From Ruegeria lacuscaerulensis (lineage in GTDB: Bacteria > Pseudomonadota > Alphaproteobacteria > Rhodobacterales > Rhodobacteraceae), in NCBI RefSeq assembly GCF_013034685.1, contig NZ_WQGO01000002.1, positions 558,001-622,000 on the forward strand: 64,000 nt of DNA, in the 5' to 3' direction. A program made the translations under genes and the position numbers. Positions 7,928 to 16,846 of the stretch are shown here, piece by piece (positions within the stretch are counted from its first letter, which is position 1; every line of letters begins with the position of its first letter). Below the pieces are notes generated by a model. It ran no database searches, had not been told where the DNA came from, and saw nothing but the letters and a program-made list of their open reading frames with translations.

Positions 7928-9562
7928 CTATGATTTAGTCGTTCCAAAAACCTCAAACAGAACTCGGTCGGGCGGCACGTCCGCGTTCTCAAGCCCCGAT
8001 TTCAGATCGGTTACAAACCCAGATGGGCCGCACAGCATGTAGTGGGCATCGCGTCCGACACCCAACGCCAGAAGGTCGGTGGCCGAAATCCGACCTGTCG
8101 CGTCAAAGTCCTGTCCCAGCTGGTCTGTGCTGTCGGGTGTGCTGTAGAAGATGCGTTTTCTAAGGGTGCGGTTTGTAGCCACAAGCTGTGCAACCTCGTC
8201 CGCCATGGCGTGGTGGCGCCCGTTGCGCGCGGCATGTACGAACCAGACCGGGCGTTGACTCCCCTGCCCCGCGAGCTGGTGCAGTATTGCCAGCATCGGC
8301 GTTAAACCGACGCCTGCGCTGACCAGAACCAAAGGCGCATCACCTTGGGGAATGATGAAATCCCCGGTGGGCGGCTTGGCTTCGACAACATCTCCGATGG
8401 CCACGTTATCATGCAAGAAACGTGAGGCGACACCACTGGCCTCGCGTTTGACAGTTATCCGGTAGTGGCCGCCTCCTGCTGTTCCTGACAGGGAATAGGT
8501 GCGGCGGACCTTTTTGTCATGCGACGGGATATCCAATGCGATGGGCAGGTGCTGACCGCCTTGAAACAACTTCAGCGGATCGCCGTCGGTTGCCGCAAGA
8601 TGGAAGGACGTGATCCCCTCAGCCTCGACAACCTTGTTGGTGACGAGCAATTTCCGGGATGGTGTCGGTTGCGCTGACCATCTGAGCGTCAGCGCCTCGG
8701 GCCGGTCGATCACGGCGTCGAACTCGACTTCTATCATGCGCAGAATGTTCGGATCGCGCGCTTCTTCGGGAGACCAGTCAATCGTGGCGCGCCCGGTCAG
8801 ATGCAACAGTCCACCGGTTTCGAAATCGACAAACAGCAACCCGACGCGAGGGTCCTGGAGCAAGTTGCCAATCGTATTGAAAAAGTTGTTGCCCGAGTAA
8901 TCGGGGATGCGCAGACGGTTTGGGCTGATCACGCGAACAAATCCCGGCTCGCCCCCCCTGTGAGACGCATCATACCCGTTCGAGGCCGCCCCTTGTTGTC
9001 CTTGCTGACCAGAGCCAATGAACAAAGTGTCGGCGGCTTCAATCCGCTTGATCTGTGCGGAATTGAGGCTTTCCGATGTTAGTGGCCGGACGGGCTGGTT
9101 GGGTTGAACCCGCCACCAGTCCCGTTCGTTGATATATTGGGGGCAGTTGCCGAATGTCTGACGGATATCTATGGCGAGCCCACTATCGGTTGGCCGCGTT
9201 CTGCCGCTGAACCGGTTGCGTCGCCTTGTTGCAAGCTCGATTCCGACCACGCCAATATCGGCTCCGGCTGTCAGTGTCTGCGCCAGCGGGTCGAATGGAT
9301 CCGGGGTTGTGTCCAAGGTTATTGTGTGGGCGTCAGGGGACCGGACAAAGCCATCGCGCCCTTCGATAATACTCGCCCAGACCCGGCCTTTTGTGTCTGC
9401 GGACGCAGCAACCAGAAAGGGTTGCGCCTGATAAAAGGTGCGGTGCTGGTCGGGCATGAACTCTCGGATGAAAGGCGCGCCTTTTGTGGCGATATAGCCA
9501 ACGCCCGCGCGTTGCTGCGCGGCAAGTTCGCCTGCGTGGAACGGAGTTGCGGCATCGGTCAT
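7928..9562 (-). CDS. Pyridoxamine-oxidase-like flavin barrel fused to FAD/NAD reductase
   Basis: The start is set at MTDAATPFHAGE; an upstream in-frame TTG lacks a ribosome site. The N-terminal ~300 residues are a split-barrel, FMN-binding pyridoxamine-5'-phosphate-oxidase-like module (WASIIEGRDGF..GNCPQYIN..LLFVDFETGGLLHLTGRA). The C-terminal ~230 residues are a ferredoxin-NADP reductase module with the FAD motif RRTYSLSG, the NAD(P) motif VLVSAGVGLTPML and MLCGPSGFV. It ends FEVFG without the 2Fe-2S ferredoxin domain seen in some relatives. It is probably a soluble flavin electron-transfer protein of unknown substrate. It lies 66 bp after a GST gene on the same strand. Confidence 0.82.
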   Translation of the reverse strand: MTDAATPFHAGELAAQQRAGVGYIATKGAPFIREFMPDQHRTFYQAQPFLVAASADTKGRVWASIIEGRDGFVRSPDAHTITLDTTPDPFDPLAQTLTAGADIGVVGIELATRRRNRFSGRTRPTDSGLAIDIRQTFGNCPQYINERDWWRVQPNQPVRPLTSESLNSAQIKRIEAADTLFIGSGQQGQQGAASNGYDASHRGGEPGFVRVISPNRLRIPDYSGNNFFNTIGNLLQDPRVGLLFVDFETGGLLHLTGRATIDWSPEEARDPNILRMIEVEFDAVIDRPEALTLRWSAQPTPSRKLLVTNKVVEAEGITSFHLAATDGDPLKLFQGGQHLPIALDIPSHDKKVRRTYSLSGTAGGGHYRITVKREASGVASRFLHDNVAIGDVVEAKPPTGDFIIPQGDAPLVLVSAGVGLTPMLAILHQLAGQGSQRPVWFVHAARNGRHHAMADEVAQLVATNRTLRKRIFYSTPDSTDQLGQDFDATGRISATDLLALGVGRDAHYMLCGPSGFVTDLKSGLENADVPPDRVLFEVFGTTKS

Positions 9563-9628
9563 CGTCCTGATCCCTTCGGTTGCCAAAAGTCCCAAGGCCA
9601 GACATGCCGACCTTGGGGCGGGTTTGGT

Positions 9629-10249
9629 TCAGGCCACAAGGCCAGCGGCGGTTGCGGGCATGGCTTCGAACCCGTTCAGCGCCTCGAATCGGGCAATCCA
9701 AGCGCGCACGTTCGGATAGGGTTCAAGCGAGACATTCCCCTCGGGCGCATGGGCGGTGTAGGAATAGGCGGCGACATCAGCGATGGTGGGTTGATCCCCG
9801 ACCAGCCAATCGCGGCCTTCCAGACCCGTTTCCAGCTTTTGCATCGCCTTGGCAGCGGTGGTTGCCGCGAAGTCAACGTCCAGCGGGGCGCCAAAGACAG
9901 TAATCAAGCGCGCCGCGCATGAGCCAAAGGCGATTTCGCCCGCAGCCAGGGTCAGCCATTTCTGGACTTCAGCTTCCCCGACCGCATCGCTGGGCATCCA
10001 GTCCGGCGCGTATTGACGGGCGAGATACACCAGAATTGCATTCGAGTCCGAGACAACCACATCGCCATCTTCCAAAACCGGTACTTGGCCGTTGGGGTTC
10101 ATCGCCAGAAACTCGGGCGTCTTATGCGCACCAGCGACCAGATCGACAAAGACAGCCTCATGCGGGATATCCGCCAGCTTGGCGAAAACCAGCGCCCGGT
10201 GAGCATGGCCTGACTTTGGGAAATGGTGAATGCGAACTGGGTTAGACAT
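9629..10249 (-). CDS. Glutathione S-transferase family protein
   Basis: The start MSNPVRIHHFPKSGHAHRALV is chosen because the GST fold begins there; the longer frame adds ~90 unrelated residues overlapping the divergent LysR gene. Of the 206 residues, the N-terminal thioredoxin-like domain contains NPNGQVPVLEDG (cis-proline) and SDSNAILVYLA (glutathione gamma-glutamyl site). The helical domain contains PTIADVAAYSYTAH. The Ser at position 13 is the likely catalytic residue. It is divergent from a LysR regulator, which probably controls it, and may be cotranscribed with the flavin oxidoreductase. Confidence 0.87.
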   Translation of the reverse strand: MSNPVRIHHFPKSGHAHRALVFAKLADIPHEAVFVDLVAGAHKTPEFLAMNPNGQVPVLEDGDVVVSDSNAILVYLARQYAPDWMPSDAVGEAEVQKWLTLAAGEIAFGSCAARLITVFGAPLDVDFAATTAAKAMQKLETGLEGRDWLVGDQPTIADVAAYSYTAHAPEGNVSLEPYPNVRAWIARFEALNGFEAMPATAAGLVA

Positions 10250-10364
10250 GTTGTGGCTCCGATCATTGAATAACTGTGAACTGGAGCGACAGATAACGCT
10301 TGCACGGGTTGATGATAATTGCCACTTTTGGTGGATGATTAAGCCCTGAGAGGGCGCAATAACC

Positions 10365-11264
10365 ATGGATAAGATAGACCGAATGCGCGCATTTGCGCTG
10401 GTGGCCAAAAACGCCTCTTTCACTGCCGCCGCCCAGCGGTTGGGCAAATCTGCGCGACTGGTCAGCAAATACGTGGCTGATTTGGAGGACGCGCTGGGGG
10501 TGCAATTGCTGAACCGGACCACACGCAGCGTGTCTCTGACTGATGCGGGCGCGACCTATCTGGCTATGTGTGAGCCGCTACTGGACGGGTTTGACGAGTT
10601 GGAGGAAACGGTCAGAAATGCCCAGACATCCTTGCAGGGCGTTATTCGAATCTCGGCGCCGACCGGGTTTGGCTCTGTCCGTCTTGCGCCGTCTCTGGCT
10701 GCTTTCGCCACCCTACATCCCGAGGTCGAGATTGATCTGCAACTATCCGACCGTCGCGTGTCGATCATAGAGGAAGGGCTAGATCTGGCCGTCCGCATCG
10801 GTCCGATGCGCGATAGCTCGCTAAAGATCCGGCAGTTGGGGCCGATGCCCCTGATCATCTGTGCGGCGCCCGCGTATCTGGCGCGTGCTGGCGTGCCTCA
10901 ACATCCATTGGAGTTGGCAAACCATGATTGCATTCTGGACGGCAACATGTCCGAACCCGCCTTGTGGCGGTTTAGTATTGATGGAGAGGATGTGGCAGTA
11001 CAGGTGAATGGGCGGTTGAAAGCGAATGCTCCGGCCGCGTCAGCACAGCTTGCGGTCTCTGGCGCGGCAATCGCGCGATGTCCGGCCTATACGGTCGCCA
11101 GAGAACTGCAATCAGGTGCATTGGTCGAACTGTTCTCCGACCATCGCGTCACCCCCTATGTCGTCGCCGCCTTGTTCCCTCAGAACCGCCGCCTTACCAC
11201 CCGAGTCCGTGCTTTGATCGATCACCTTGCCGGTGACGAGTTGATCTGCAACGCGGGCGTCTGA
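10365..11264 (+). CDS. LysR family transcriptional regulator
   Basis: The 299-residue protein has the winged helix-turn-helix at residues 1-65 (DKIDRMRAFALVAKNASFTAAAQRLGKSARLVSKYVADLEDALGVQLLNRTTRSVSLT) and a LysR substrate-binding domain from ~90 to the end. It is most like the CrgA/DsdC-like subgroup. Its 115-bp divergent intergenic region with the GST gene suggests it controls that gene and itself. Effector unknown. Confidence 0.9.
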   Translation: MDKIDRMRAFALVAKNASFTAAAQRLGKSARLVSKYVADLEDALGVQLLNRTTRSVSLTDAGATYLAMCEPLLDGFDELEETVRNAQTSLQGVIRISAPTGFGSVRLAPSLAAFATLHPEVEIDLQLSDRRVSIIEEGLDLAVRIGPMRDSSLKIRQLGPMPLIICAAPAYLARAGVPQHPLELANHDCILDGNMSEPALWRFSIDGEDVAVQVNGRLKANAPAASAQLAVSGAAIARCPAYTVARELQSGALVELFSDHRVTPYVVAALFPQNRRLTTRVRALIDHLAGDELICNAGV

Positions 11265-11278
11265 CAGGTTGCAGATCG

Positions 11279-12064
11279 CTACTTCGACATCGAGTTCGAC
11301 AAGATGCGCCTTTTTTCCGCCATGGCTTCTCGACGCCGCCTTTCCAGCCCGAGTTTGAAGGATTCCTCGACGAAATCGATGTGATCGTGCGCGGCTTTCT
11401 GTGCACGGGTTTCGTCGCCGTCTATGACGGCCTGCCCCAGTTCGCGATGCTGTTCCATCAACTGTTTGCCGGTTCCGTCGATGGTTTTCAGAAAATCGCG
11501 GTTGTAAAAGACGCCTTGGCGGGTCAGTTCATAAATTGACGCCATCATGTGGATCAACGTTGCGTTCTGGCTTGCGTCGACAATGGCTGCGTGCAGCGCG
11601 AAATCCGCCTCTCGCGAAGCCAGAGCATCCCCTTCACGCCAAGCGCGTTCATCCTCGGCCAGGATTTCAGAGATCCGCTCCTTGTCTGCCGAGGTTGCAC
11701 GACGCGCGGCCAGACGGGCGGCAAACCCTTCCTGTTCGCGGCGGTATTCCAGATAATCAAAAAATGCCGGTTCGTGCCGTTCATAGAGCGCCAGCAAAGC
11801 GGGCAACATGGCGCTTCCGGTCAGGGCGGCGACAAAAGTGCCTTCTCCGTGCTGCGTGGTGACAAGACCGCGTTCTTCCAACGTATGCAGCGCTTCGCGC
11901 AGTTTTGGACGTGAAACCCGCAGCATTTCGGCCAGCTCTCGCTCGGATGGTAGCTTGCGACCCTGTTTCAACACGCCCGAGGCAATCAGATCTTCAATCT
12001 GCGCAACCACCGCGTCCGCCAGTGATTCGTGGCCAATCGGTTCAAAAATCGCAGTTGGGGTCAT
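11279..12064 (-). CDS. GntR/FadR family (FCD) repressor, probable lactate regulator
   Basis: The 261-residue protein has an N-terminal GntR winged helix (residues ~8-75, LADAVVAQIEDLIASGVLKQGRKLPSERELAEMLRVSRPKLREALHTLEERGLV) and a C-terminal all-helical FCD domain (EYRREQEGFAARLAARRAT, DFALHAAIVDAS), which in relatives binds carboxylates through a metal. PdhR and LldR, the E. coli pyruvate and lactate sensors, share this architecture. It is divergent from the lactate TRAP operon, and TGGT...ACCA sites lie near both promoters, so it likely represses that operon and itself. Confidence 0.88.
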   Translation of the reverse strand: MTPTAIFEPIGHESLADAVVAQIEDLIASGVLKQGRKLPSERELAEMLRVSRPKLREALHTLEERGLVTTQHGEGTFVAALTGSAMLPALLALYERHEPAFFDYLEYRREQEGFAARLAARRATSADKERISEILAEDERAWREGDALASREADFALHAAIVDASQNATLIHMMASIYELTRQGVFYNRDFLKTIDGTGKQLMEQHRELGQAVIDGDETRAQKAAHDHIDFVEESFKLGLERRRREAMAEKRRILSNSMSK

Positions 12065-12104
12065 GTCGGGCCGCCTTTCTGATCAGGGTCCTGTACATAG
12101 CACT

Positions 12105-12123
12105 TGGTAAAATAAGTTAACCT
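12105..12123. promoter_or_regulatory. Probable GntR operator near the repressor gene
   Basis: TGGTAAAATAAGTTAACCT, an imperfect dyad of the form TGGTnAA-N5-TTnACCA, lies 41 bp upstream of the repressor start. It matches the site found before the TRAP operon and the TTGGT/ACCAA style of FadR/PdhR-family operators, suggesting autoregulation. Confidence 0.55.
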
Positions 12124-12294
12124 TTGAGACCTTAGTATTCAACTTAATATTTGCCGCCAGGTTGTATTCCCGGAAAGTACACTTTTCACTGTTTTGAAAG
12201 AGAAAAATCGCAAAGAAACTGAAGCCGGGTGCTCTTGCACTCTTTCCAGTTGCGAAAAATTTCAAACCGATGGGCAGTTGCGTGACCAAGCCAG

Positions 12295-12315
12295 TGGTAA
12301 ATAAAGTTGTTGACT
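12295..12315. promoter_or_regulatory. Partial third GntR-type site
   Basis: TGGTAAATAAAGTT has the left half and centre of the repeated operator, but the right half is degraded (GTTGACT instead of TTnACCA). It lies 29 bp (about three helical turns) from the next site, compatible with cooperative binding. Confidence 0.3.
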
Positions 12316-12337
12316 GATTGATATGGTAAACTTTATT
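12310..12337 (+). promoter_or_regulatory. Probable sigma-70 promoter of the lactate operon
   Basis: TTGACT and TTTATT are separated by 16 bp, about 78 bp upstream of the binding-protein start. The -10 element lies inside the strongest TGGT..ACCA palindrome, a classical repression geometry. Confidence 0.45.
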
Positions 12338-12342
12338 GACCA
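12324..12342. promoter_or_regulatory. Probable GntR operator of the lactate TRAP operon
   Basis: TGGTAAACTTTATTGACCA, a 19-bp dyad with arms TGGTnAA / TTnACCA, overlaps the promoter -10 element and shares its pattern with the site in front of the divergent repressor gene. Confidence 0.6.
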
Positions 12343-12414
12343 CTCAAGGCGCCAGACAACCTTGCGTCACAGATTGATTGGACGTTGCGTCCGAAACATC
12401 CCGGAGGAGAATTC

Positions 12415-13464
12415 ATGAAAAAGACCCTGACGAGCCTTGCGGTTGCTGCCAGCCTGATGGCTGCACCCGCGCTTGCCGCTGATAAGTTGCTGTTGAAAAC
12501 CCCGATCGCATTCTCGACCGAATTGCCCGGTCTGGGCTCGCCTATTCCGCGCGTGGCCGAACAGCTTGAGCTGATGTCGGGCGGCACGTTGAAGATGAAG
12601 GTCTATGAACCCGGCAAACTGGTCCCGCCGTTTGAAATTCTGGACGCGGTGTCGACTGGCAAGATCAACTCGGGCTACACAACCGCCGGCTACTGGGCGG
12701 GTAAAATCCCGGCTGCACCGCTGTTCTCGGCGGTACCTTTCGGCCCCGAAGCCGGCGAATACATGGCGTGGCTCTACTATGGCAACGGTATGTCGCTGTA
12801 TCAGGAAATGTATGACCAGGCGGGCTATAACGTCCATGTCATCCCCTGCGCAGTTATCGCGCCTGAAACATCAGGCTGGTTTGCATCCGAGATCAACAGC
12901 CCCGAAGACCTGAACGGCCTGAAGATGCGCTTCTTTGGTCTGGGCGGCAAAGTCATGCAGAAACTGGGCGTTGCCACTTCGCTGCTGCCCGGTGGTGAGA
13001 TCTTCCCGGCGCTGGAAAAAGGCGCGATTGACGCGACCGAATTCTCGATGCCTGCAATTGACGCCCGTCTGGGCTTCCACAAGCTGGTCAAGTACAACTA
13101 CTTCCCCGGCTGGCACCAGCAGGCGACTGTGTTTGAGCTGATGATCAACAAAGACGTTTGGAACGAAGCCAGCGATCAGCACAAGGCGATCATCGAAAAT
13201 GCCTGTAAGGCCTCGATGACCGACAGCTTTGCTGAAGGTGAGGCGATTCAGCACGCCGCACTGATCGACAACGTTGAAAACAACGGTGTCACCATCAAGC
13301 AGTGGTCGCCCGAGATGCTGGATACCTTCCGCGCCACCTGGGAAGAGGTTGCCGCTGAAGAGGCTGCGAACGACGCCTTCTTTGCCAAGGTCATGGATGA
13401 CATGACCCAGTTCCGCGAAGGCTATGACCTGTGGAAAACCAACGCGTTCCTCCCCCGTCAGTAA
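12415..13464 (+). CDS. dctP: TRAP transporter substrate-binding protein, probable lactate receptor
   Basis: The start is chosen after GGAGGAG at MKKTLTSLAVAASLMAAPALAAD, a clear Sec signal peptide. The 349-residue mature-type DctP protein contains GGEIFPALEKGAIDATEFS, the family region that forms the ligand-binding arginine/acidic pocket in the so-called mannitol/chloroaromatic subgroup; known lactate-binding receptors belong to this subgroup. Both a L- and a D-lactate dehydrogenase follow, so lactate (possibly as a calcium or other salt complex) is the best-supported ligand, from context rather than from residues. Confidence 0.85.
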   Translation: MKKTLTSLAVAASLMAAPALAADKLLLKTPIAFSTELPGLGSPIPRVAEQLELMSGGTLKMKVYEPGKLVPPFEILDAVSTGKINSGYTTAGYWAGKIPAAPLFSAVPFGPEAGEYMAWLYYGNGMSLYQEMYDQAGYNVHVIPCAVIAPETSGWFASEINSPEDLNGLKMRFFGLGGKVMQKLGVATSLLPGGEIFPALEKGAIDATEFSMPAIDARLGFHKLVKYNYFPGWHQQATVFELMINKDVWNEASDQHKAIIENACKASMTDSFAEGEAIQHAALIDNVENNGVTIKQWSPEMLDTFRATWEEVAAEEAANDAFFAKVMDDMTQFREGYDLWKTNAFLPRQ

Positions 13465-13484
13465 GCTAAATTGCTGATGCTGCC

Positions 13485-13510
13485 GGGGCGGCGCCTTCGT
13501 CTGCCGCCCT
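13485..13510 (+). promoter_or_regulatory. Stem-loop between binding protein and DctQM permease
   Basis: GGGCGGC / GCCGCCC (7 bp plus a G-T closing pair) with a 10-nt loop, 21 nt after the binding-protein stop and ~70 nt before the permease start, without a U-tract. It probably stabilises or attenuates the transcript so that the receptor is made in excess. Confidence 0.6.
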
Positions 13511-13580
13511 GGTTCTCTCAGGATTTGTACCTGCAATCCCTTGACCGCGGCTAAGCCGGTCAACCGAGCGAGGATTACCC

Positions 13581-15644
13581 ATGGCCACGCCTAAAGACCT
13601 CAATGATCCGGTCGAAGCCTATGAAGGCCTCCTGGAGCACCCCGATACAGACCGCCAGAAAATTGCCGTTGCCATCGACTCGAGCGTAAAGGCTGTTGGG
13701 CATGTCGTGATGTGGGCGAATGTGCTGCTGATGGCAGCGATCTTTTCACAGGTTTCGCTGCGCTACCTTTTCAGCCAGAACTATCCCAAGCTGGATGAGA
13801 TCCAGTGGCATTTCTACGGCATCGTCACGATGATCGGCATTTCCTATGCCCTGATCACCGACAGCCATGTGCGTGTGGACGTGCTGCATATGCAGCTTTC
13901 CCGACGCGCCCAGCGAGTAATCGAAGTCATCGGCATCCTGACCCTGCTGACCCCGTTCATCTATCTGATGATCGACCAGGGGTTTGACTATTTCTACGAA
14001 AGCTTCCGCGTCAACGAACGCTCTGACAGCCCGACTGGCTTGCCGGCACGGTGGGCGTTCAAGGCCGTCATTCCGATCAGCTTCGTGCTGCTGGCGCTGG
14101 CCGCCCTCGCTCGGCTGATCCATGACGGCCACGCGCTGATCTACGGCCCCGAAAGCGAACGTGAGGGCGCTTCCCTGCGCCGCATTCTGCTGGTACTGGC
14201 CGTCTTTGCCGCCGTCTGCGTTGGCCTGACCTTCCTGGTGGAGACCACCGAAGAAAAGCTGGTCATCGCCATGTTCCTGACCTTCATCGCGCTGCTCTTC
14301 ACCGGCTATCCGGTTGCATGGGTGCTGGCGGGTGTCGGTGTCGCTTATTGCGGGCTGGCTTATTTGTTCGACAACGACCTGATGCTGTGGACGGGGCTGG
14401 AAAGCACCTTTACCGGGCTGGATTATCTGACGCTGGGTGCGGTGGTGAACCGGGTCTACGCGACCATGTCCAATGCGGTTCTGGTCGCCTTGCCGATGTT
14501 TATCTTCATGGGTCTGATGCTGGACGAATCCGGCGTGGCCGAGCGCCTGATGTCTTCGATGCAGCGCCTCTTTGGCACAGTGCGCGGAGGTTTGGCGATC
14601 ACCGTGACCCTGATCGGGATCATCCTTGCGGCTTCAACCGGGATCATTGGTGCGTCTGTCGTGTTGCTGGGCGTGCTCTCGCTGCCCTCAATGATGCAGC
14701 AGAAATATCAACCTACGCTGGCGGCGGGCGTCGTTTCCGCGTCGGGCACGCTGGGTATTCTAATCCCGCCCTCGATCATGCTGGTCATTATGGCCGACCA
14801 GATGGCCCTGTCGGTGGGTGATTTGTTCATGGCCGCCGTCTTCCCCGGAGTGATCATTGGTGGCCTCTACCTGACTTACATCTTCATCTTGGCGCTGGTG
14901 AAACGCGACGCGGCCCCTGTCCCCGAGGGCGCTACGGCCCCCGATTGGGCAGCCGTCAAAGACGTGTTGATCGCTGTCATCCCGACGCTGCTGCTGATCC
15001 TCGCGGTGTTGGGTTCGATCTTTGCAGGCCTGACCACGCCAACCGAGGCCTCAGGCATCGGTGCATTGGGTGCGACCCTGCTGGCCTTGGGCTATCGCAA
15101 GCTGAACTTCCAAAAGCTGTGGAACGTGCTGGTGTCGACCTTCAACACCACCGCCTATATCTTTGCGATCTTCCTGGGCGCGACCGTGTTCTCTTATGTG
15201 CTGCGCGAACTCGGCGGCGATGAGTTGATCGAACATGTGGTGCAATCCACCGGGTTCGGTGCAAGTGGCACGGTGCTGTTCATCCTGTTCATCGTTTTCC
15301 TGCTGGGCTTTGTACTGGACTGGATCGAAATCACCCTGATCGTCCTGCCCCTGATGCGCCCGATCGTGAATGGGCTGGGCATCGACATCCCCGGCTTTGG
15401 CGTCTTGGACGAACCCGCGCTGGTCTGGTTCGTGATCCTAGTGGCAGTCACGTTGCAAACCAGCTTCCTGACACCTCCGGTTGGCTTTGCCTTGTTCTAT
15501 CTCAAGGGCGTTTGCCCGCCAGAGATTAAACTGACCGACATCTACAAGGGCATCATCCCGTTTGTCCTGCTGCAACTGACCGGGCTGGCGTTGGTCTTCT
15601 TGTGGCCCACATTGGCCACCTGGCTGCCATCCGTCGCGTATTGA
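13581..15644 (+). CDS. dctQM: Fused TRAP permease DctQ-DctM
   Basis: The 687-residue protein joins a DctQ domain (residues ~25-190, four membrane segments, with TDSHVRVDVLHMQLS in the central loop) to a DctM domain (from ~205, about twelve segments, containing STGIIGASVVLLGVLSLP). Fused QM permeases are known for several TRAP systems. Together with the preceding receptor it forms a complete importer, here probably for lactate. The start follows GAGCGAGG by a normal distance. Confidence 0.9.
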   Translation: MATPKDLNDPVEAYEGLLEHPDTDRQKIAVAIDSSVKAVGHVVMWANVLLMAAIFSQVSLRYLFSQNYPKLDEIQWHFYGIVTMIGISYALITDSHVRVDVLHMQLSRRAQRVIEVIGILTLLTPFIYLMIDQGFDYFYESFRVNERSDSPTGLPARWAFKAVIPISFVLLALAALARLIHDGHALIYGPESEREGASLRRILLVLAVFAAVCVGLTFLVETTEEKLVIAMFLTFIALLFTGYPVAWVLAGVGVAYCGLAYLFDNDLMLWTGLESTFTGLDYLTLGAVVNRVYATMSNAVLVALPMFIFMGLMLDESGVAERLMSSMQRLFGTVRGGLAITVTLIGIILAASTGIIGASVVLLGVLSLPSMMQQKYQPTLAAGVVSASGTLGILIPPSIMLVIMADQMALSVGDLFMAAVFPGVIIGGLYLTYIFILALVKRDAAPVPEGATAPDWAAVKDVLIAVIPTLLLILAVLGSIFAGLTTPTEASGIGALGATLLALGYRKLNFQKLWNVLVSTFNTTAYIFAIFLGATVFSYVLRELGGDELIEHVVQSTGFGASGTVLFILFIVFLLGFVLDWIEITLIVLPLMRPIVNGLGIDIPGFGVLDEPALVWFVILVAVTLQTSFLTPPVGFALFYLKGVCPPEIKLTDIYKGIIPFVLLQLTGLALVFLWPTLATWLPSVAY

Positions 15645-15658
15645 TAGGAGGAAGAGAC

Positions 15659-16846
15659 ATGCGTCTGACCGATTGCCATAACTTCCACGATTTCCGCCAA
15701 CTGGCCAAGCGCCGCCTGCCGGGACCGATCTTCAACTATATCGACGGTGGCGCGGATGATGAGGTGACGTATCGCGAGAACACCAACGCCTTTGATCGCT
15801 GCGATCTGCTGCCATCGGTGTTGCGCGGGGTGAAGGACGTGGACATGTCCGTCACCGTCATGGGGCAAAAGCTGGACATGCCGATCTATTGCTCGCCCAC
15901 CGCACTGCAGCGCCTGTTCCACCATCAGGGCGAGCGCGCCGTGGCGGCGGCGGCCGAGAAATACGGGACCATGTTCGGCGTATCCTCGCTGGGCACCGTT
16001 TCGCTGGAGGAACTACGCCAGAAACACAAAAACCCGCAAGTCTACCAGTTCTATTTCCACAAAGACCGGGGCCTGAACTCGGCCATGATGCAGCGCGCCA
16101 AAGAGGCGGGTGTCGAGGTGATGATGTTGACCGTAGACAGCATCACCGGCGGCAATCGCGAACGTGACCTGCGCACGGGGTTCTCGATCCCGTTCCGGCT
16201 GACGCTGGGCGGCATGATCCAGTTTGCGATCAAACCGATGTGGGGCATCAACTATGTCACGCACGAGAAATTCCGCCTGCCGCAACTGGATGAACACGTG
16301 GACATGAGCGGCGGGGCTAGTTCCATCGGCGGCTATTTCACCGAAATGCTGGACCCGTCGATGAACTGGGACGATGTGGCCCAGATGGTGCGCGAATGGG
16401 ACGGTCAGTTCTGCCTTAAGGGGATCATGACCGTCGAGGACGCCCGCCGCGCGGCCGAGATCGGCTGCACCGGGATCATCCTGTCGAACCATGGCGGTCG
16501 CCAGTTGGACGGCTCGCGCACACCTTTCGACCAACTGGCCGAGATCGTGGACGCGGTGGGTGACAAGCTGGACGTGATGATGGATAGCGGCATTCAGCGC
16601 GGCACGCATGTGCTGAAGGCACTATCGTTGGGGGCCAAAGCGGTTGGTGTCGGACGGCACTATCTGTATCCGCTGGCCGCTGCCGGTCAGCCCGGTGTCG
16701 AACGCGCGTTGAGGCTGATGCGGGCCGAGATCGAGCGCGACATGAAGCTGATGGGCGTCACCCGGGTTGACCAACTGTCCCGCAGCAACCTGCGGTTCCG
16801 CGATCCGATGACGGTTCAGGGCGAGGTACATCGGACCGCGGCATGA
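15659..16846 (+). CDS. lldD: FMN-dependent L-lactate dehydrogenase
   Basis: Start at MRLTDCHNFHDFRQLAKRRLPGP, 7 nt after an AGGAGGAA site. The 395-residue (S)-2-hydroxy-acid oxidase-family TIM barrel oxidises L-lactate to pyruvate and passes electrons to quinone. Signatures are YIDGGADDE, the flavin-binding barrel strands, and SNHGGRQLDGSRTPFD with the catalytic base His278 followed by the substrate-binding Arg. Relatives oxidise glycolate or mandelate, but the neighbouring D-lactate dehydrogenase argues for lactate. Its end overlaps the next start by ATGA. Confidence 0.87.
   Translation: MRLTDCHNFHDFRQLAKRRLPGPIFNYIDGGADDEVTYRENTNAFDRCDLLPSVLRGVKDVDMSVTVMGQKLDMPIYCSPTALQRLFHHQGERAVAAAAEKYGTMFGVSSLGTVSLEELRQKHKNPQVYQFYFHKDRGLNSAMMQRAKEAGVEVMMLTVDSITGGNRERDLRTGFSIPFRLTLGGMIQFAIKPMWGINYVTHEKFRLPQLDEHVDMSGGASSIGGYFTEMLDPSMNWDDVAQMVREWDGQFCLKGIMTVEDARRAAEIGCTGIILSNHGGRQLDGSRTPFDQLAEIVDAVGDKLDVMMDSGIQRGTHVLKALSLGAKAVGVGRHYLYPLAAAGQPGVERALRLMRAEIERDMKLMGVTRVDQLSRSNLRFRDPMTVQGEVHRTAA

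Larger units (their letters stand above)
12065..12414. other. 350-bp divergent regulatory region of the lactate module
   Basis: Gene-free, AT-rich region between the GntR repressor and the TRAP binding-protein gene. It holds two good TGGT-type operators, a third partial one and a promoter-like sequence, listed separately. The central part (about 12130-12290) shows no gene and no obvious hairpin. Confidence 0.7.
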
